Shown: positions 35,513 to 46,868 of the stretch, one piece after another
Position numbering within the stretch: position 1 is the first letter of the stretch
Layout of the letters: each line of letters begins with the position of its first letter
Source: Methylopila sp. 73B
Lineage (GTDB): Bacteria > Pseudomonadota > Alphaproteobacteria > Rhizobiales > Methylopilaceae
Length of the DNA stretch: 64,000 bases
NCBI RefSeq assembly: GCF_000526315.1
Contig: NZ_JAFV01000001.1
Location: forward strand, 744,001 to 808,000
Direction of reading: 5' to 3'
Made by a program: the position numbers and the translations under genes
The notes under the pieces: generated by a model
What the model was told of the DNA's origin: nothing
Database searches by the model: none
Seen by the model: only the letters and a program-made list of their open reading frames with translations

Positions 35513-36793
35513 TCATCCTCGCGGGGGTCGCTTGGCGAAGGCGCGTTCGACCGACTCGCGGCCGAAGCGGGCGCGCAGGGTCGCGACCGCGGCCTCGACC
35601 GCCGCGAGCTTTTCCGTGCGGTCGTCGACGAGGTCGCGTGGGTCGGCCAGCGCTTCCGGCGCGAGCTCCGACACCGCGACGCCGATCAGGCGGAACGGCG
35701 TGCCATCCGCCTCGCGCGTCAGGAGCGCCTGCGCCGTCTCGAAGATGCGGCCGGCGAGCCGCGTCGGGGCGGGCAGGGCTTGGGCGCGGGTGCGCAGCCG
35801 GAAGTCGGCGGTCTTGAGCTTCAACGTCACGGTCTGCCCCGCGATGCCGTCCGCCCGCAGGCGATCCGCCACTTTCTCGCTCAGGCGGAACAGGTGAGGC
35901 GCGAGGTCTTCGAGACGCGCGACGTCGCTGTCGAAGGTCGTCTCGGCGCCGACGCTCTTGCGCTCGCGGTCCGGGGTGACCTTGCGGTCGTCCCGGCCGA
36001 ACGCGAGGCGCGAGAGGCGCAGGCCGCCGTCGCCGTAACGCCGCGCGAGGTCGCGCGGCTCCGCGCGCTGCAGGTCGCCGATCGTGCGCAGGCCGTCGCG
36101 CGTCAGCGTCTCGGCGAAGGCCGGGCCGACGCCCCAGAGGAAGCCCACGGGCCGCGGCGCGAGGAAGGCCGGCGCCTCTTCGATCGAAAGCGCCGCGAAT
36201 CCGCGCGGCTTGTCGAGGTCGGACGCGATCTTGGCGAGGAACTTGTTGGAGGCGAGGCCCACCGACACCGAGATGCCGACGTCGCGCTCCACCTCCTGCG
36301 CGAAGCGCGCCAGGACGAGCGCCGCGGGGGCGCCGTGCAGCGCCTCGGTGCCGGAGAGGTCGAGGAAGGCCTCGTCGATCGACAGCGGCTCGACAAGTGG
36401 GGTGAGCGCCTGCATCTTGGCCCGCACCGCGCGGCTGGCCTCGACGTACTTCGCGAAGTTCGGCTTGATGACGACCGCGTCCGGGCAGAGCTTGAGCGCC
36501 TTGAACATCGGCATCGCGGACTTCACGCCATGGATGCGCGCGACGTAGCAAGCTGTTGAGACGACGCCGCGTTTTCCGCCGCCTATGATGACCGGACGGT
36601 CAGCGAGGCTGGGGTCGTCCCGCTTCTCCACGGTTGCGAAGAAGGCGTCGCAGTCGACATGCGCGATGCTCATCCGCCCGAGGTCGGGGTGCCGCGCGAT
36701 CCGCGGGCTGCCGCAGGCGCGGCACCGCGGCGCTGATCCAGCGAGCGTGAGGCAGTCCCGGCAGAAGGCGAAGGGGGCGGGAGGCGCGCCCAT
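35513..36793 (-). CDS. dinB: DNA polymerase IV
   Basis: DinB is a Y-family translesion polymerase. The 426-residue protein has an N-terminal zinc-ribbon-like extension (CRDCLT and CRACGS pairs), seen in many Hyphomicrobiales members, before the polymerase start SIAHVDCDAFFATVEKRDD. The catalytic SIDEAFLDLSG and the VSVGLASNKFLAKIASD palm are intact. The tail has no obvious beta-clamp motif of the QLxLF type that I can point to. It is 10 bases from the DUF3572 gene on the same strand. Confidence 0.95.
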   Translation of the reverse strand: MGAPPAPFAFCRDCLTLAGSAPRCRACGSPRIARHPDLGRMSIAHVDCDAFFATVEKRDDPSLADRPVIIGGGKRGVVSTACYVARIHGVKSAMPMFKALKLCPDAVVIKPNFAKYVEASRAVRAKMQALTPLVEPLSIDEAFLDLSGTEALHGAPAALVLARFAQEVERDVGISVSVGLASNKFLAKIASDLDKPRGFAALSIEEAPAFLAPRPVGFLWGVGPAFAETLTRDGLRTIGDLQRAEPRDLARRYGDGGLRLSRLAFGRDDRKVTPDRERKSVGAETTFDSDVARLEDLAPHLFRLSEKVADRLRADGIAGQTVTLKLKTADFRLRTRAQALPAPTRLAGRIFETAQALLTREADGTPFRLIGVAVSELAPEALADPRDLVDDRTEKLAAVEAAVATLRARFGRESVERAFAKRPPRG

Positions 36794-36803
36794 CGGTCCG
36801 TCC

Positions 36804-37100
36804 TCAGGTCGATCGGTCGTAGGCGACGCCGCCGAGGGCCGCGCGGGCGCGGGACACGCGCTCAGGCTCCGTCCCCTGCGACCCGGCGAAGGCGACGAGC
36901 AGCGTCTCGTCGGCCAGCACGTAGTCGAGCACGGCCGGCAGGAAGCCGGGATCGGCGGCGGCGGCGCGCACGCCGCTCGGATCGAGCCCCGACAGCGCCA
37001 GGAACCGACCGAGGCGCTCGGGGTCGGACGCGAGAAAGCCGAGCGCCGCGGCGGCGAGGTCGAGAGCGGCGTCCGCCGTTGGGTGCTGAAGCTGTTTCAT
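36804..37100 (-). CDS. DUF3572 family protein
   Basis: This small helical protein of 98 residues has AALDLAAAALGFLASDPERLGRFLALSGLDP, the mark of DUF3572. The family is found mainly in alphaproteobacteria, next to divK and dinB, and has no known function. It starts close to the divergent divK promoter and precedes dinB by ten bases, so it probably shares a transcript with it. Confidence 0.9.
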   Translation of the reverse strand: MKQLQHPTADAALDLAAAALGFLASDPERLGRFLALSGLDPSGVRAAAADPGFLPAVLDYVLADETLLVAFAGSQGTEPERVSRARAALGGVAYDRST

Positions 37101-37261
37101 GCTGAGCGTTCGCGTTTTCTCAAGGAATCTTCTGTAACATTTTGCGAAATATGAAGAGGCCGTCGCCGTTTCGCGAGGACATCGTTCCGTCCGAGACGAC
37201 AGCCGGCCCGGACGGCGTCGAACCCGCGCAATGTCGCGCGGGCGGGGAGTACAGGGTCATC

Positions 37262-37633
37262 ATGCCGAAGACCGTCCTGATCGTGGAGGACAACGAGCTC
37301 AATATGAAGCTCTTCCACGATCTTCTCGAAGCGCATGGGTATGCGACGCTCGAGACCCGCAACGGAATCGAGGCGCTCGAACTGGCGCGCGAGCACCATC
37401 CCGACCTGATCCTCATGGACATCCAGCTGCCGGAGGTCTCCGGCCTCGACGTGACGCGCTGGCTGAAGGAGGACGAGCGCACGCGGGCGATCCCCGTGAT
37501 CGCGGTCACCGCCTTCGCCATGAAGGGCGACGAGGAGCGCATCCGGGGCGGCGGCTGCGAGGCCTATCTGTCGAAGCCGATCTCCGTCGCGAAGTTCCTC
37601 GAGACCGTCCGTCATTACCTCGGCGATTCCTAG
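37262..37633 (+). CDS. divK: Single-domain response regulator DivK
   Basis: This 123-residue stand-alone receiver has intact acidic residues ([17 protein letters not shown]), the phosphoacceptor Asp53 in [13 protein letters not shown], the switch Thr in [13 protein letters not shown] and the Lys in YLSKPISV. In Caulobacter-type cell-cycle control, DivK is phosphorylated by DivJ and PleC and acts on the CckA pathway. It is followed 14 bases later by pleD, the usual order. The divergent 161-base upstream gap is locally AT-rich and probably holds its promoter. Confidence 0.95.
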   Translation: MPKTVLIVEDNELNMKLFHDLLEAHGYATLETRNGIEALELAREHHPDLILMDIQLPEVSGLDVTRWLKEDERTRAIPVIAVTAFAMKGDEERIRGGGCEAYLSKPISVAKFLETVRHYLGDS

Positions 37634-37647
37634 GGAGCGCTGAAGCC

Positions 37648-39021
37648 GTGACCGCCCGGATCCTCGTCGTCGACGACGTGCCCGCCAACCTGAAGCTGCT
37701 CGAAGCGCGTCTGACCGCCGAGTACTTCGAGGTGATGACCGCCACGAACGGGACCGAGGCGCTTGAGATCTGCGCCCGGGCGCAATGCGACGTCGTCCTG
37801 CTCGACGTAGTCATGCCGGGTCTCGACGGCTTCGAGGTCTGCCGCCGGCTCAAGGCGGACCCGAAGACGCACCACATCCCGGTGATCATGGTGACGGCGC
37901 TCGACCAGCCGGCGGACCGCGTCCGCGGGCTCGAGGCCGGCGCCGACGATTTCCTGACGAAGCCGGTGGCCGACGTCGCGCTGCTCGCGCGGATCCGTTC
38001 GCTCGCTCGGCTGAAGATGCTCGGAGACGAGCTCCGCCTGCGCGCCCAGACGACCCGCGAGATCGGGATGACCGACGCGCTGGTCGAGGCGATGGCGGAC
38101 GACGGCCTCCACGGGCGAGTGCTGCTCGTCGACGACCGCGACAGCTCGCAGTCCCGCATCGCGATGGCGCTCGCCTCTGGGCAGTCGGTCTCGTCGGAGC
38201 CCTCGCCGCACGAGGCGCTGTTCCGGGCGGCGGAGGGCGAGTTCGACCTGATGATCGTCGCGCTGGAGCTGCGCGATTTCGACGCCCTGAGGCTCTGCGC
38301 GCAGGTCCGCTCGCTTGAGCGCACCCGGATGCTGCCGATCCTGTTGGTCGCGGACCACGACCAGACGGCCCGCGTGATCCGCGGGCTCGAGGTCGGCGTG
38401 AACGACTATCTGCTGCGCCCGCTCGACGCCAACGAGCTCGTGGCGCGCGTCCGCACCCAGATCCGCCGCAAGCGCTACACCGAGCGCCTGCGCTCGAACC
38501 TGCGGGAGAGCATGGCGCTCGCCATCACCGACGGGCTGACCGGCCTGCACAACCGGCGCTACATGGAGATGCATCTCCAGAGCCTGCTCGACCAGGCGAC
38601 CGCGCGCGACCGGCCGCTGTCGGCGCTGGTCGTGGACATCGACTTCTTCAAGCGGGTGAACGACACCCACGGCCACGACGCCGGCGACGAGGTCCTGCGC
38701 GAGTTCGCGGCGCGCCTCAAGGCCAGCGTCCGCGGCATCGATCTCGCCTGCCGGCTGGGCGGCGAGGAGTTCGTCGTGGTCATGCCGGAGACCGACGCCA
38801 AGGTCGCGCAGCTGGTCGCGGAGCGCATCCGGCGCCGCATGGCGGGGGACCCGTTCCGGATCGCGCGGGGCGCGCGCGCCATCGACGTCACCGCCTCGAT
38901 CGGCGTCGCGAGCTTCGACGTCGCGATCGACGACGCGGCCTCGCTGCTGAAGCGGGCCGACGTCGCGCTCTACCGGGCGAAGAGCGAAGGCCGCAACCGC
39001 GTGGTCGCCGACGCGGCGTGA
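37648..39021 (+). CDS. pleD: Diguanylate cyclase response regulator PleD
   Basis: PleD makes c-di-GMP when phosphorylated and steers polar development. The 457-residue protein has a first receiver with Asp53 (VLLDVVMPGLDG) and a second, degenerate receiver that lacks the phosphoacceptor (MIVALELRDFD), serving as a dimer adaptor. The GGDEF domain has the active site GGEEF (371-375) and the product-inhibition motif RGID just upstream. It starts at a GTG, 14 bases after divK, and belongs to the same operon. Confidence 0.96.
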   Translation: MTARILVVDDVPANLKLLEARLTAEYFEVMTATNGTEALEICARAQCDVVLLDVVMPGLDGFEVCRRLKADPKTHHIPVIMVTALDQPADRVRGLEAGADDFLTKPVADVALLARIRSLARLKMLGDELRLRAQTTREIGMTDALVEAMADDGLHGRVLLVDDRDSSQSRIAMALASGQSVSSEPSPHEALFRAAEGEFDLMIVALELRDFDALRLCAQVRSLERTRMLPILLVADHDQTARVIRGLEVGVNDYLLRPLDANELVARVRTQIRRKRYTERLRSNLRESMALAITDGLTGLHNRRYMEMHLQSLLDQATARDRPLSALVVDIDFFKRVNDTHGHDAGDEVLREFAARLKASVRGIDLACRLGGEEFVVVMPETDAKVAQLVAERIRRRMAGDPFRIARGARAIDVTASIGVASFDVAIDDAASLLKRADVALYRAKSEGRNRVVADAA

Positions 39022-39058
39022 GGCTGTCCGCGCGGCTCGGGTCTGCTAACGATCGCGC

Positions 39059-39244
39059 ATGGACCTCATCCGGCTCTTCACCCGACTCGCGCTCATGGCG
39101 CGCCGCCGCCAATCGACCGAGCGCCTGATCATGATCGGCGTCGTGCTGGCGCTGTGCCTTGCGGTCGCGGGCCTGCAGTGGCTCGGCCTCGCGCCGGACT
39201 GGATGACCGCCACGCGGCCCGGCCGGCTGCTGCACGGGCTCTGA
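39059..39244 (+). CDS. Small single-pass membrane protein of unknown function
   Basis: This 61-residue frame has a basic N-terminus (MARRRQSTER) and one membrane helix (LIMIGVVLALCLAVAGLQWL), ending LAPDWMTATRPGRLLHGL. Similar short membrane proteins sit between pleD and rpmG in other Hyphomicrobiales, in my recollection of the gene order, so I treat it as a real gene. It is 37 bases after pleD and its stop runs into the terminator of the opposing rpmG. No function is suggested. Confidence 0.6.
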   Translation: MDLIRLFTRLALMARRRQSTERLIMIGVVLALCLAVAGLQWLGLAPDWMTATRPGRLLHGL

Positions 39245-39273
39245 AACGCAAAAGGCGCCCCGGAGGGCGCCTT
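39244..39273 (-). terminator. Terminator of rpmG, also able to end the pleD transcript
   Basis: A perfect nine-base stem (AAGGCGCCC paired with GGGCGCCTT) with a CGGA loop is followed, read on the minus strand, by TTTTGCGTTT. The opposite side has only a short T-run, so termination should be stronger for the minus-strand rpmG. Confidence 0.8.
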
Positions 39274-39306
39274 GTCGCGAAGCCTCGAAGCGACTTCAGG
39301 CCAAGA

Positions 39307-39474
39307 TCACTTGATCTTGGTCTCCTTGAAATCGACGTGCTTCTTCGCGACCGGATCGTACTTCTTGAGCACCATCTTCTCGGTCTTGGTGCGGGAGTTC
39401 TTGCTGGTCACATAAAACACGCCGGTGTCGGCGGTGCTCAGCAGCTTGATCTTGATGTTGGCGGCTTTCGCCAT
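39307..39474 (-). CDS. rpmG: 50S ribosomal protein L33
   Basis: This 55-residue protein reads [20 protein letters not shown] at the start, then a [14 protein letters not shown] segment and a basic [19 protein letters not shown] tail, the standard alphaproteobacterial L33 of the large ribosomal subunit. It lacks the CxxC zinc pairs, so it is the zinc-free form. The stop codon lies inside a perfect inverted repeat (39301-39320, arms CCAAGATCA/TGATCTTGG). The strong hairpin terminator follows. Confidence 0.97.
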   Translation of the reverse strand: MAKAANIKIKLLSTADTGVFYVTSKNSRTKTEKMVLKKYDPVAKKHVDFKETKIK

Positions 39475-39555
39475 GGCGTTGACCTCGTGCGGGCGGGCGC
39501 GCGAAACGCCAGCGTCTGAATGTGAGGGCGCAACCTACTCAGGCGCGGCCTTGTG

Positions 39556-40731
39556 TCAAGACGGCGCGCGCACGCGCCAGGCCGCGACGACGGCGAAAAC
39601 GCCCATCAGCACGGCGATCGCGGCCGGCGCGCCGTAAGGCGGCCACAGGTCGAAGCCCACGCCCAGCACCGGCGGGCCGGCGATCAGGCCGCACGAGTAC
39701 ATCACCACGAAGGCCGCATTGGCGGTCGCGAGGTCGGTCCCCGAGAACCGCGCGCCCAGGTGGGCGAGGGCGACGGTGTAGAGCCCGCACACGACGCCGC
39801 CCCAGAGCGCGACCACCGCGTAGAGCAGCGGGGCCGAGGCGCCGGCCAGGGGAATCGCCAGCGCGCCGAGGAAGCCGATGACGCCGATCGCGAGCAGCAG
39901 CTTGCGGCGGTCCATCCGGTCGCTCAGCAAGCCGAGGGGGATCTGCAGCAGCACGTTGCCGACCTCCATCGCGGTCACCAGCAGGGCGGCGGTGGTGGCC
40001 CCGAAGCCCAGTTGGACGCCGTAGAGCGGCAGGAAGGCGAAGGCTCCGGTCTCGACCGCGCCGAAGATGAAGGCGGAGAGCGTGGCGACCGGCGCGAGCG
40101 CCAGGAAGAACAGGACGCCCCGGCCCTTCTCGGCGCGCTCCAGCGGCGGGGCGGAGCAGCCTGCGAACAGCAGCGGGCCGGCCGCGACCACGAACAGCGC
40201 GGCGCAGGTCAGGTAAGGCGCGAGCGAATCCATGCCGACGCCGGCCAAGATCAGTGGCCCCGCGCCGAGGCCGACCGACAGCGCGGTGACGTAGACGCCC
40301 ATCACCAGCCCGCGCGACTGCGCGGGGGCGAGCGCGTTGATCCAGAACTCCGACAGCACGAACATGATGGCGAGCGACACGCCGAAGGCGAACCGCAGCG
40401 GGAACCAAGCCCAGAACGGCTGGATGAAGGCGAAGCCCAGGATCGCGGCGGCGCCGATGGCGAGGGCCAGGAACAACGTCGGCCGTACGCCGAGCCCCGC
40501 CGCGAGGCGCGGAATGAAGGGCGCCACCGCGACCGTCGCGACGCCGCCCATGGCGGTGTTCAGCCCGATCATGGCCCCGCTCGCGCCGCGGCGCTCCATG
40601 GCGAAGGACAGCAGCGGAATCGACAGGCTGAGCCCGACGCCCACGAGCGACACGCAGGCGATCGCCACCGTGATGCCGATCCTGCGGTCGCGTGGCGTGA
40701 AGTCGGCGAGGGGGTCTGCGACGGCGGTCAT
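39556..40731 (-). CDS. Major facilitator superfamily transporter
   Basis: This 391-residue protein has about 12 membrane helices. The MFS loop is recognisable in the second half as LLSDRMDRRKLLLAIG and in the first half around LAAGLGVRPTLFLALA. The substrate cannot be told; similar carriers beside rpmG are annotated only as MFS or sugar/drug efflux proteins. The ATG at 40731 is preferred over one 39 bases upstream, because it starts the acidic N-terminal tail directly before helix 1. The 239-base upstream gap carries the divergent promoter region. Confidence 0.9.
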   Translation of the reverse strand: MTAVADPLADFTPRDRRIGITVAIACVSLVGVGLSLSIPLLSFAMERRGASGAMIGLNTAMGGVATVAVAPFIPRLAAGLGVRPTLFLALAIGAAAILGFAFIQPFWAWFPLRFAFGVSLAIMFVLSEFWINALAPAQSRGLVMGVYVTALSVGLGAGPLILAGVGMDSLAPYLTCAALFVVAAGPLLFAGCSAPPLERAEKGRGVLFFLALAPVATLSAFIFGAVETGAFAFLPLYGVQLGFGATTAALLVTAMEVGNVLLQIPLGLLSDRMDRRKLLLAIGVIGFLGALAIPLAGASAPLLYAVVALWGGVVCGLYTVALAHLGARFSGTDLATANAAFVVMYSCGLIAGPPVLGVGFDLWPPYGAPAAIAVLMGVFAVVAAWRVRAPS

Positions 40732-40970
40732 GGCCGGGCGGACAAAGCACAGGCTGGCCGGAAGCGCCACTGCCCACGCTCCGACCGCGCCCGGCGAGCG
40801 ACCGCAGGCAGAAAATAGCGATTGACTGGAAGGATTATTTTGGACCTAGATTGGACTTGTCGCGCAGGTCGAACGGCGTCGGGGGGCGCTGTTCCGGGGC
40901 TCCGCCGCAAGCGCCGCCGAGGCGGGACGCGGGCGGCCGGGACCGGCGCACCACAAGGGGGACTAAGATC

Positions 40971-42251
40971 ATGACACTCATCCGCATCGCCGGGGCGGGC
41001 GCTCTGGCGTTCGCCTGCGGTCTGGCGACGGCGCCTGCCAGCGCCAACATTCTGATCCAGCAGACGACGGTCAACGGCTTCAAGGTCGACCGCTACAGCT
41101 GGCTCGATTCCAAAGGCCGCAAGCGCTCCGTGTCGCTGAAGCGCGAGGGCGAGGGCAACGCCGGGCATGGCGGCTACGCCGTTCAGTTCACCTACCAGTA
41201 CCTCGCAAACGGCGTCTGGAAGACGATGAGGGCCAATCCGCCGTCGTCGGCCGAGGGCTTCGGCTACTTCGTGTCGCACGAGCGCTACCGCGACTTCTCG
41301 GACAACACGCAGGACACGATCGCCGGCAAGATCTTCGGCAAGGACGACTCGCCGCTCGGGCGGGGCTTTGCGGCGACCCGGGTCCCGCTCTCGACCTCGA
41401 CGCCGAAGAAGGCCGCGATCCAGTATCAGGTGAGCTATCCCCGCTACGGCACGGTCAACGCGACGACGCTCAACCCGAACACGGGCGGCGATTCGCCCAA
41501 GCTGCCGCTGACGGCGGCTTCCTACGCGCTCTATCAGCTGCCGGTGCGGATCACCTGGTACTTCGAAGAGGGCAAGGACCACCCGCGCATCCGGACGCAG
41601 GTGATGCTCGACAACCTCCCGGGCGCGAACCGCGCGAGCTTCGATCTCCGCGGACCGTACGGCGCGCTCAACTTCGACGGCGCGACGCCCGGTCCGATCA
41701 AGCAGGTGCTCTGGGGCGACCGGTTCCAGTTCCGGACGCTCACCACGCCGTTGACCCGAAACTCCACCTGGACCTGGGAAACCGCGAACAAGGGTTCGCG
41801 CTACTCCGTGCTGACCGCGGAAGGGTTCGAGATGGGGCTCGTCGAGCCGCGGCCCTACAGCAGCACGCGCACCCGCCAAGGCTACGCCGACGGCCGCGGG
41901 ATCACGTCGACGACGTACAACGGCGGCAACGGCTGCCCCTTCCAGGCGCAGAAGATTCCCTGCGACTACGAGTGGCCCTACCAGTCGGCTCAGTACGAGC
42001 TGCCCTACAACAACGCCAACGCCACCACGACGAGCAAGAAGACGGCCTGGGGTTCGACGGCCTACTACGGCATGTCGATCAATCAAGTCTACGACACGTC
42101 GACGACCTCGCAGCCCTTCGACGGCTTTCCGGCGGGCGGCACGCTGAGCTACGACGTCTGCGTGGTCCTGGACAGGACGGTGTCCGGCACGGTGACCAAA
42201 GCGCTCGCCAACGCCAAGGATGACTACAACTGCGCGGATGGGGTTCGCTGA
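40971..42251 (+). CDS. Secreted protein of unknown family
   Basis: This 426-residue protein has a signal peptide (IRIAGAGALAFACGLATAPASA). I do not recognise the mature family. It is rich in Tyr, Trp, Thr and Asn, suggesting beta structure. It contains WYFEEGKDHPRIRTQVMLD and a late Cys-containing part: GCPFQAQKIPCDYEW, YDVCVVL and YNCADG supply four Cys, enough for two disulfides. The longer in-frame start upstream is Arg-rich and rejected. A possible promoter (TTGACT near 40822 with TAGATT 19 bases later) lies upstream. It is flanked by an MFS gene and a convergent NUDIX operon and looks monocistronic. A surface or enzymatic role is possible. Confidence 0.85.
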   Translation: MTLIRIAGAGALAFACGLATAPASANILIQQTTVNGFKVDRYSWLDSKGRKRSVSLKREGEGNAGHGGYAVQFTYQYLANGVWKTMRANPPSSAEGFGYFVSHERYRDFSDNTQDTIAGKIFGKDDSPLGRGFAATRVPLSTSTPKKAAIQYQVSYPRYGTVNATTLNPNTGGDSPKLPLTAASYALYQLPVRITWYFEEGKDHPRIRTQVMLDNLPGANRASFDLRGPYGALNFDGATPGPIKQVLWGDRFQFRTLTTPLTRNSTWTWETANKGSRYSVLTAEGFEMGLVEPRPYSSTRTRQGYADGRGITSTTYNGGNGCPFQAQKIPCDYEWPYQSAQYELPYNNANATTTSKKTAWGSTAYYGMSINQVYDTSTTSQPFDGFPAGGTLSYDVCVVLDRTVSGTVTKALANAKDDYNCADGVR

Positions 42252-42272
42252 CGCCAGAAGGCCAGCTCCGTC

Positions 42273-42407
42273 CTCGTGTCCCGGCCTCGAGCCGGGACCC
42301 AGAACCCAGAACCACCGGGCGTTCCGAAGAAGACGGTTGATGGCGGTCGGAACGTCATGCCGGTCGCCCACGAGTCTCTGGGTCCCGGATCAAGTCCGGG
42401 ACACGAG
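42273..42407. repeat. Long inverted repeat between convergent genes, copy 2
   Basis: Two 31-base arms (42273-42303 and 42377-42407) are inverted with three mismatches, separated by 73 bases. The cores CCCGGCCTCGAGCCGGGACC and GGTCCCGGATCAAGTCCGGG match copy 1. The element lies between the secreted protein gene and the NUDIX gene, which converge. The arms extend further (CCCAGA/TCTGGG) than in copy 1. Confidence 0.85.
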
Positions 42408-42418
42408 CCTGCGCTGAC

Positions 42419-43153
42419 CTAGAGGTACGCGCGTTCGGACTTGGAGCCCTGGCGGTAGAACGGCACCGGCAGGTCGCGCTCCAGGCCCTCATCCATCCGG
42501 CGGGCGAGATCGTCGATCACGATGCGGGTGATCGCCGGCAGGTCCAGCGCGCGGGCTTCGGAGAGCGACACCCACACCAGCTCGACCAATTCGGCGTCGG
42601 CCGTGACGATCCCGTCCACCTTCGCCGTCACTAGGCTGGCGTCGCCTGCGAAGAAGCGGGTGTCGAAGCGCTTTGGCCGGCCGGGGGGCGTGATGGCGCG
42701 GGCGACGAAGTGCAGGCCCTCGAGCGAGGGGAACACGTCGGCGTCCGCAAACGGCTTCCAGGCCTCGCCGCGGGGCGCGAAGGCGCCGGTCTCGGTCTCG
42801 CCGATCAGCAGGCCGGTCTCCTCCGCGAGCTCGCGGATCGCCGCGAGGCCGTAGGCGCGGGCGCGGGTGATCGACGGGCGCTGGACGCCCGCCTGCAGGC
42901 GGCGCTCCACGTGCGGCGCGTAGGCGCCGGCGATGTTGACGCGGCCGTCCTCCGGCTCCACGCGCCCGCCGGGAAACACGTATTTGCCGGGCATGAAGCG
43001 CACGCCCTCGTGGCGCTTGCCCATCAGCAGCTTCGGCTCTGACGCCTGCCGGTCCACCAGGATGATGGTCGCGGCGTCCTTCGGCACGAGTCGGGGGGCG
43101 GAGGCCTTCGCCGGCGCGGCTTCGGCGACCTGCTCGGCGCCGCCGTCGCTCAC
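42419..43153 (-). CDS. NUDIX hydrolase
   Basis: This 244-residue protein of the longer NUDIX type removes a nucleoside from a diphosphate-linked group. The box is interrupted by about 45 residues: VFPGGRVEPEDG comes first and AAIRELAEETGLLIGE completes it, a layout found in alphaproteobacterial members of this group. It starts at a GTG that overlaps the stop of the DUF983 gene. It ends a long minus-strand run and faces a repeat element. Confidence 0.92.
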   Translation of the reverse strand: MSDGGAEQVAEAAPAKASAPRLVPKDAATIILVDRQASEPKLLMGKRHEGVRFMPGKYVFPGGRVEPEDGRVNIAGAYAPHVERRLQAGVQRPSITRARAYGLAAIRELAEETGLLIGETETGAFAPRGEAWKPFADADVFPSLEGLHFVARAITPPGRPKRFDTRFFAGDASLVTAKVDGIVTADAELVELVWVSLSEARALDLPAITRIVIDDLARRMDEGLERDLPVPFYRQGSKSERAYL

Positions 43154-43598
43154 GGGCGGCTCTCCGGCTTGAGCCCGCCGTCCGCGAGATGGGCGCTGTC
43201 GTCCTCGCCTCCGAAACCGTGCATGCGCAGGGCCCACTGCAGCCCCACCAGCGCGCCCTTCACGGGCGGCAGCAGGGCGAGCGACAAGATGATCGTGAGC
43301 GGCATCCAGAGCACGAGATGCACCCAGATCGCGGGCTTGTAGGCCACCTCCACCGCGAGCAGCCCCGCGACGACGACGTGGGCGACGATGGTGATGACGA
43401 CATAGGGCGGCGCGTCGTCGGCGCGCTGGTGATGCAACTCCTCGCCGCAGCTTTCGCAGGCGTCGACCACCTTGAGATAGGCCCGGAACATCCGGCCCTC
43501 GCCGCAGGCCGGGCAGCGCAGCATCAGCCCTCGTCCCATGGAGCGGGCGACGGGGCGGCTTTCCTCGGTCCCGCCGCCCGCGATCGTGACCTGTGCGC

Positions 43599-43602
<4 letters not shown>
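43150..43602 (-). CDS. DUF983 family membrane protein
   Basis: This 150-residue protein has two zinc-ribbon-like Cys pairs (RCPACGEG and CESCGEE) ahead of two membrane helices (VVITIVAHVVVAGLLAVEVA and WMPLTIILSLALLP). DUF983 proteins are alphaproteobacterial and have no proven role. Overlaps of four bases with rnr upstream and the NUDIX gene downstream show tight coupling. This rnr-DUF983-NUDIX order is common in the group. Confidence 0.92.
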
Positions 43603-45959
<2,357 letters not shown>

Positions 45960-46022
45960 GGCGGTCCCTTGCGGCGTGGAGGGTCGACGGACCCTATACG
46001 ATTTCAAACGCGGCGCGCAGGT

Positions 46023-46868
46023 TCAGCCCCGCGTCGCCTCGAACGCCCGCGCCAGCGCGACGAAGCCCTCCACGGGGATCTCCTCGGCCCGGCGGGTGGG
46101 CTCGACGCCGGCGGCTGCCAGCAGAGCCGCGGCGTCGCCCAGGCTCTTGAGGCTCTGGCGCAGCATCTTGCGGCGCTGCCCGAAGGCGGCCTGCGTCACG
46201 GCCTCCAGCGCGCGAATGGGGCAGGGCAGCGGCGTCTCGCGCGGCGTGAGCCGCACCACCGAGGACGTGACCTTGGGCGGCGGCGTGAAGGCCTGCGGGC
46301 CGACGTCGAACGCGATCCGCGCCTCGCAGCGCCAGCCGCAGAGCACGCCGAGACGGCCGTAGGCGTCGTCGCCGGCCTGCGCCACGATGCGCTCCGCCAC
46401 CTCGCGCTGGAACATCAGCGTCAGCCCGTCCCACCACGGCGGCCAGCGGTCGGCGGCGACCCAGCCGATCAGCAGCGGGGTCGCGACGTTGTAGGGCAGG
46501 TTCGCGACCACCCGCGCCGGTCCGTCCCCGACCAGCGCCGCCATGTCGACCTCCAGCGCGTCGCCGGAGATGACGTCGAGCCGGCCGGGATAGCGCGCCG
46601 CGATCTCGGCCAGCGCGCCCAGCGCCCGCGTGTCCTTCTCGATCGCGATGACGCGCTTCGCGCCCTCGGCCAGCAGGCCTCGCGTGAGGCCGCCGGGGCC
46701 GGGGCCGACCTCGACCACGGTCACGCCCTCCAGCCGTCCGCCGGTGCGGGCGATGCGGGCCGTGAGGTTGAGGTCGAGCAGGAAGTTCTGGCCGAGCGAC
46801 TTCTTGGCGGCGAGGTCGTGGCGGGCGATGACGTCGCGGAGCGGCGGCAGGTCGTCGATCGCGCTCAC
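46023..46868 (-). CDS. rsmA: 16S rRNA (adenine1518-N6/adenine1519-N6)-dimethyltransferase
   Basis: RsmA (KsgA) dimethylates two adjacent adenines near the 3' end of 16S rRNA during late small-subunit assembly. The 281-residue protein has [11 protein letters not shown] at the start, the SAM loop [15 protein letters not shown], and the catalytic NLPYN. It starts at a GTG overlapping the end of pdxA by four bases. The classical surA-pdxA-rsmA order is kept. Confidence 0.97.
   Translation of the reverse strand: MSAIDDLPPLRDVIARHDLAAKKSLGQNFLLDLNLTARIARTGGRLEGVTVVEVGPGPGGLTRGLLAEGAKRVIAIEKDTRALGALAEIAARYPGRLDVISGDALEVDMAALVGDGPARVVANLPYNVATPLLIGWVAADRWPPWWDGLTLMFQREVAERIVAQAGDDAYGRLGVLCGWRCEARIAFDVGPQAFTPPPKVTSSVVRLTPRETPLPCPIRALEAVTQAAFGQRRKMLRQSLKSLGDAAALLAAAGVEPTRRAEEIPVEGFVALARAFEATRG

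Noticed and set aside
45960-46007. A longer start for RNase R at a TTG
   Set aside because: The upstream bases show no ribosome site, while the TTG at 45959 has AAGGGA at suitable spacing. The choice remains open.
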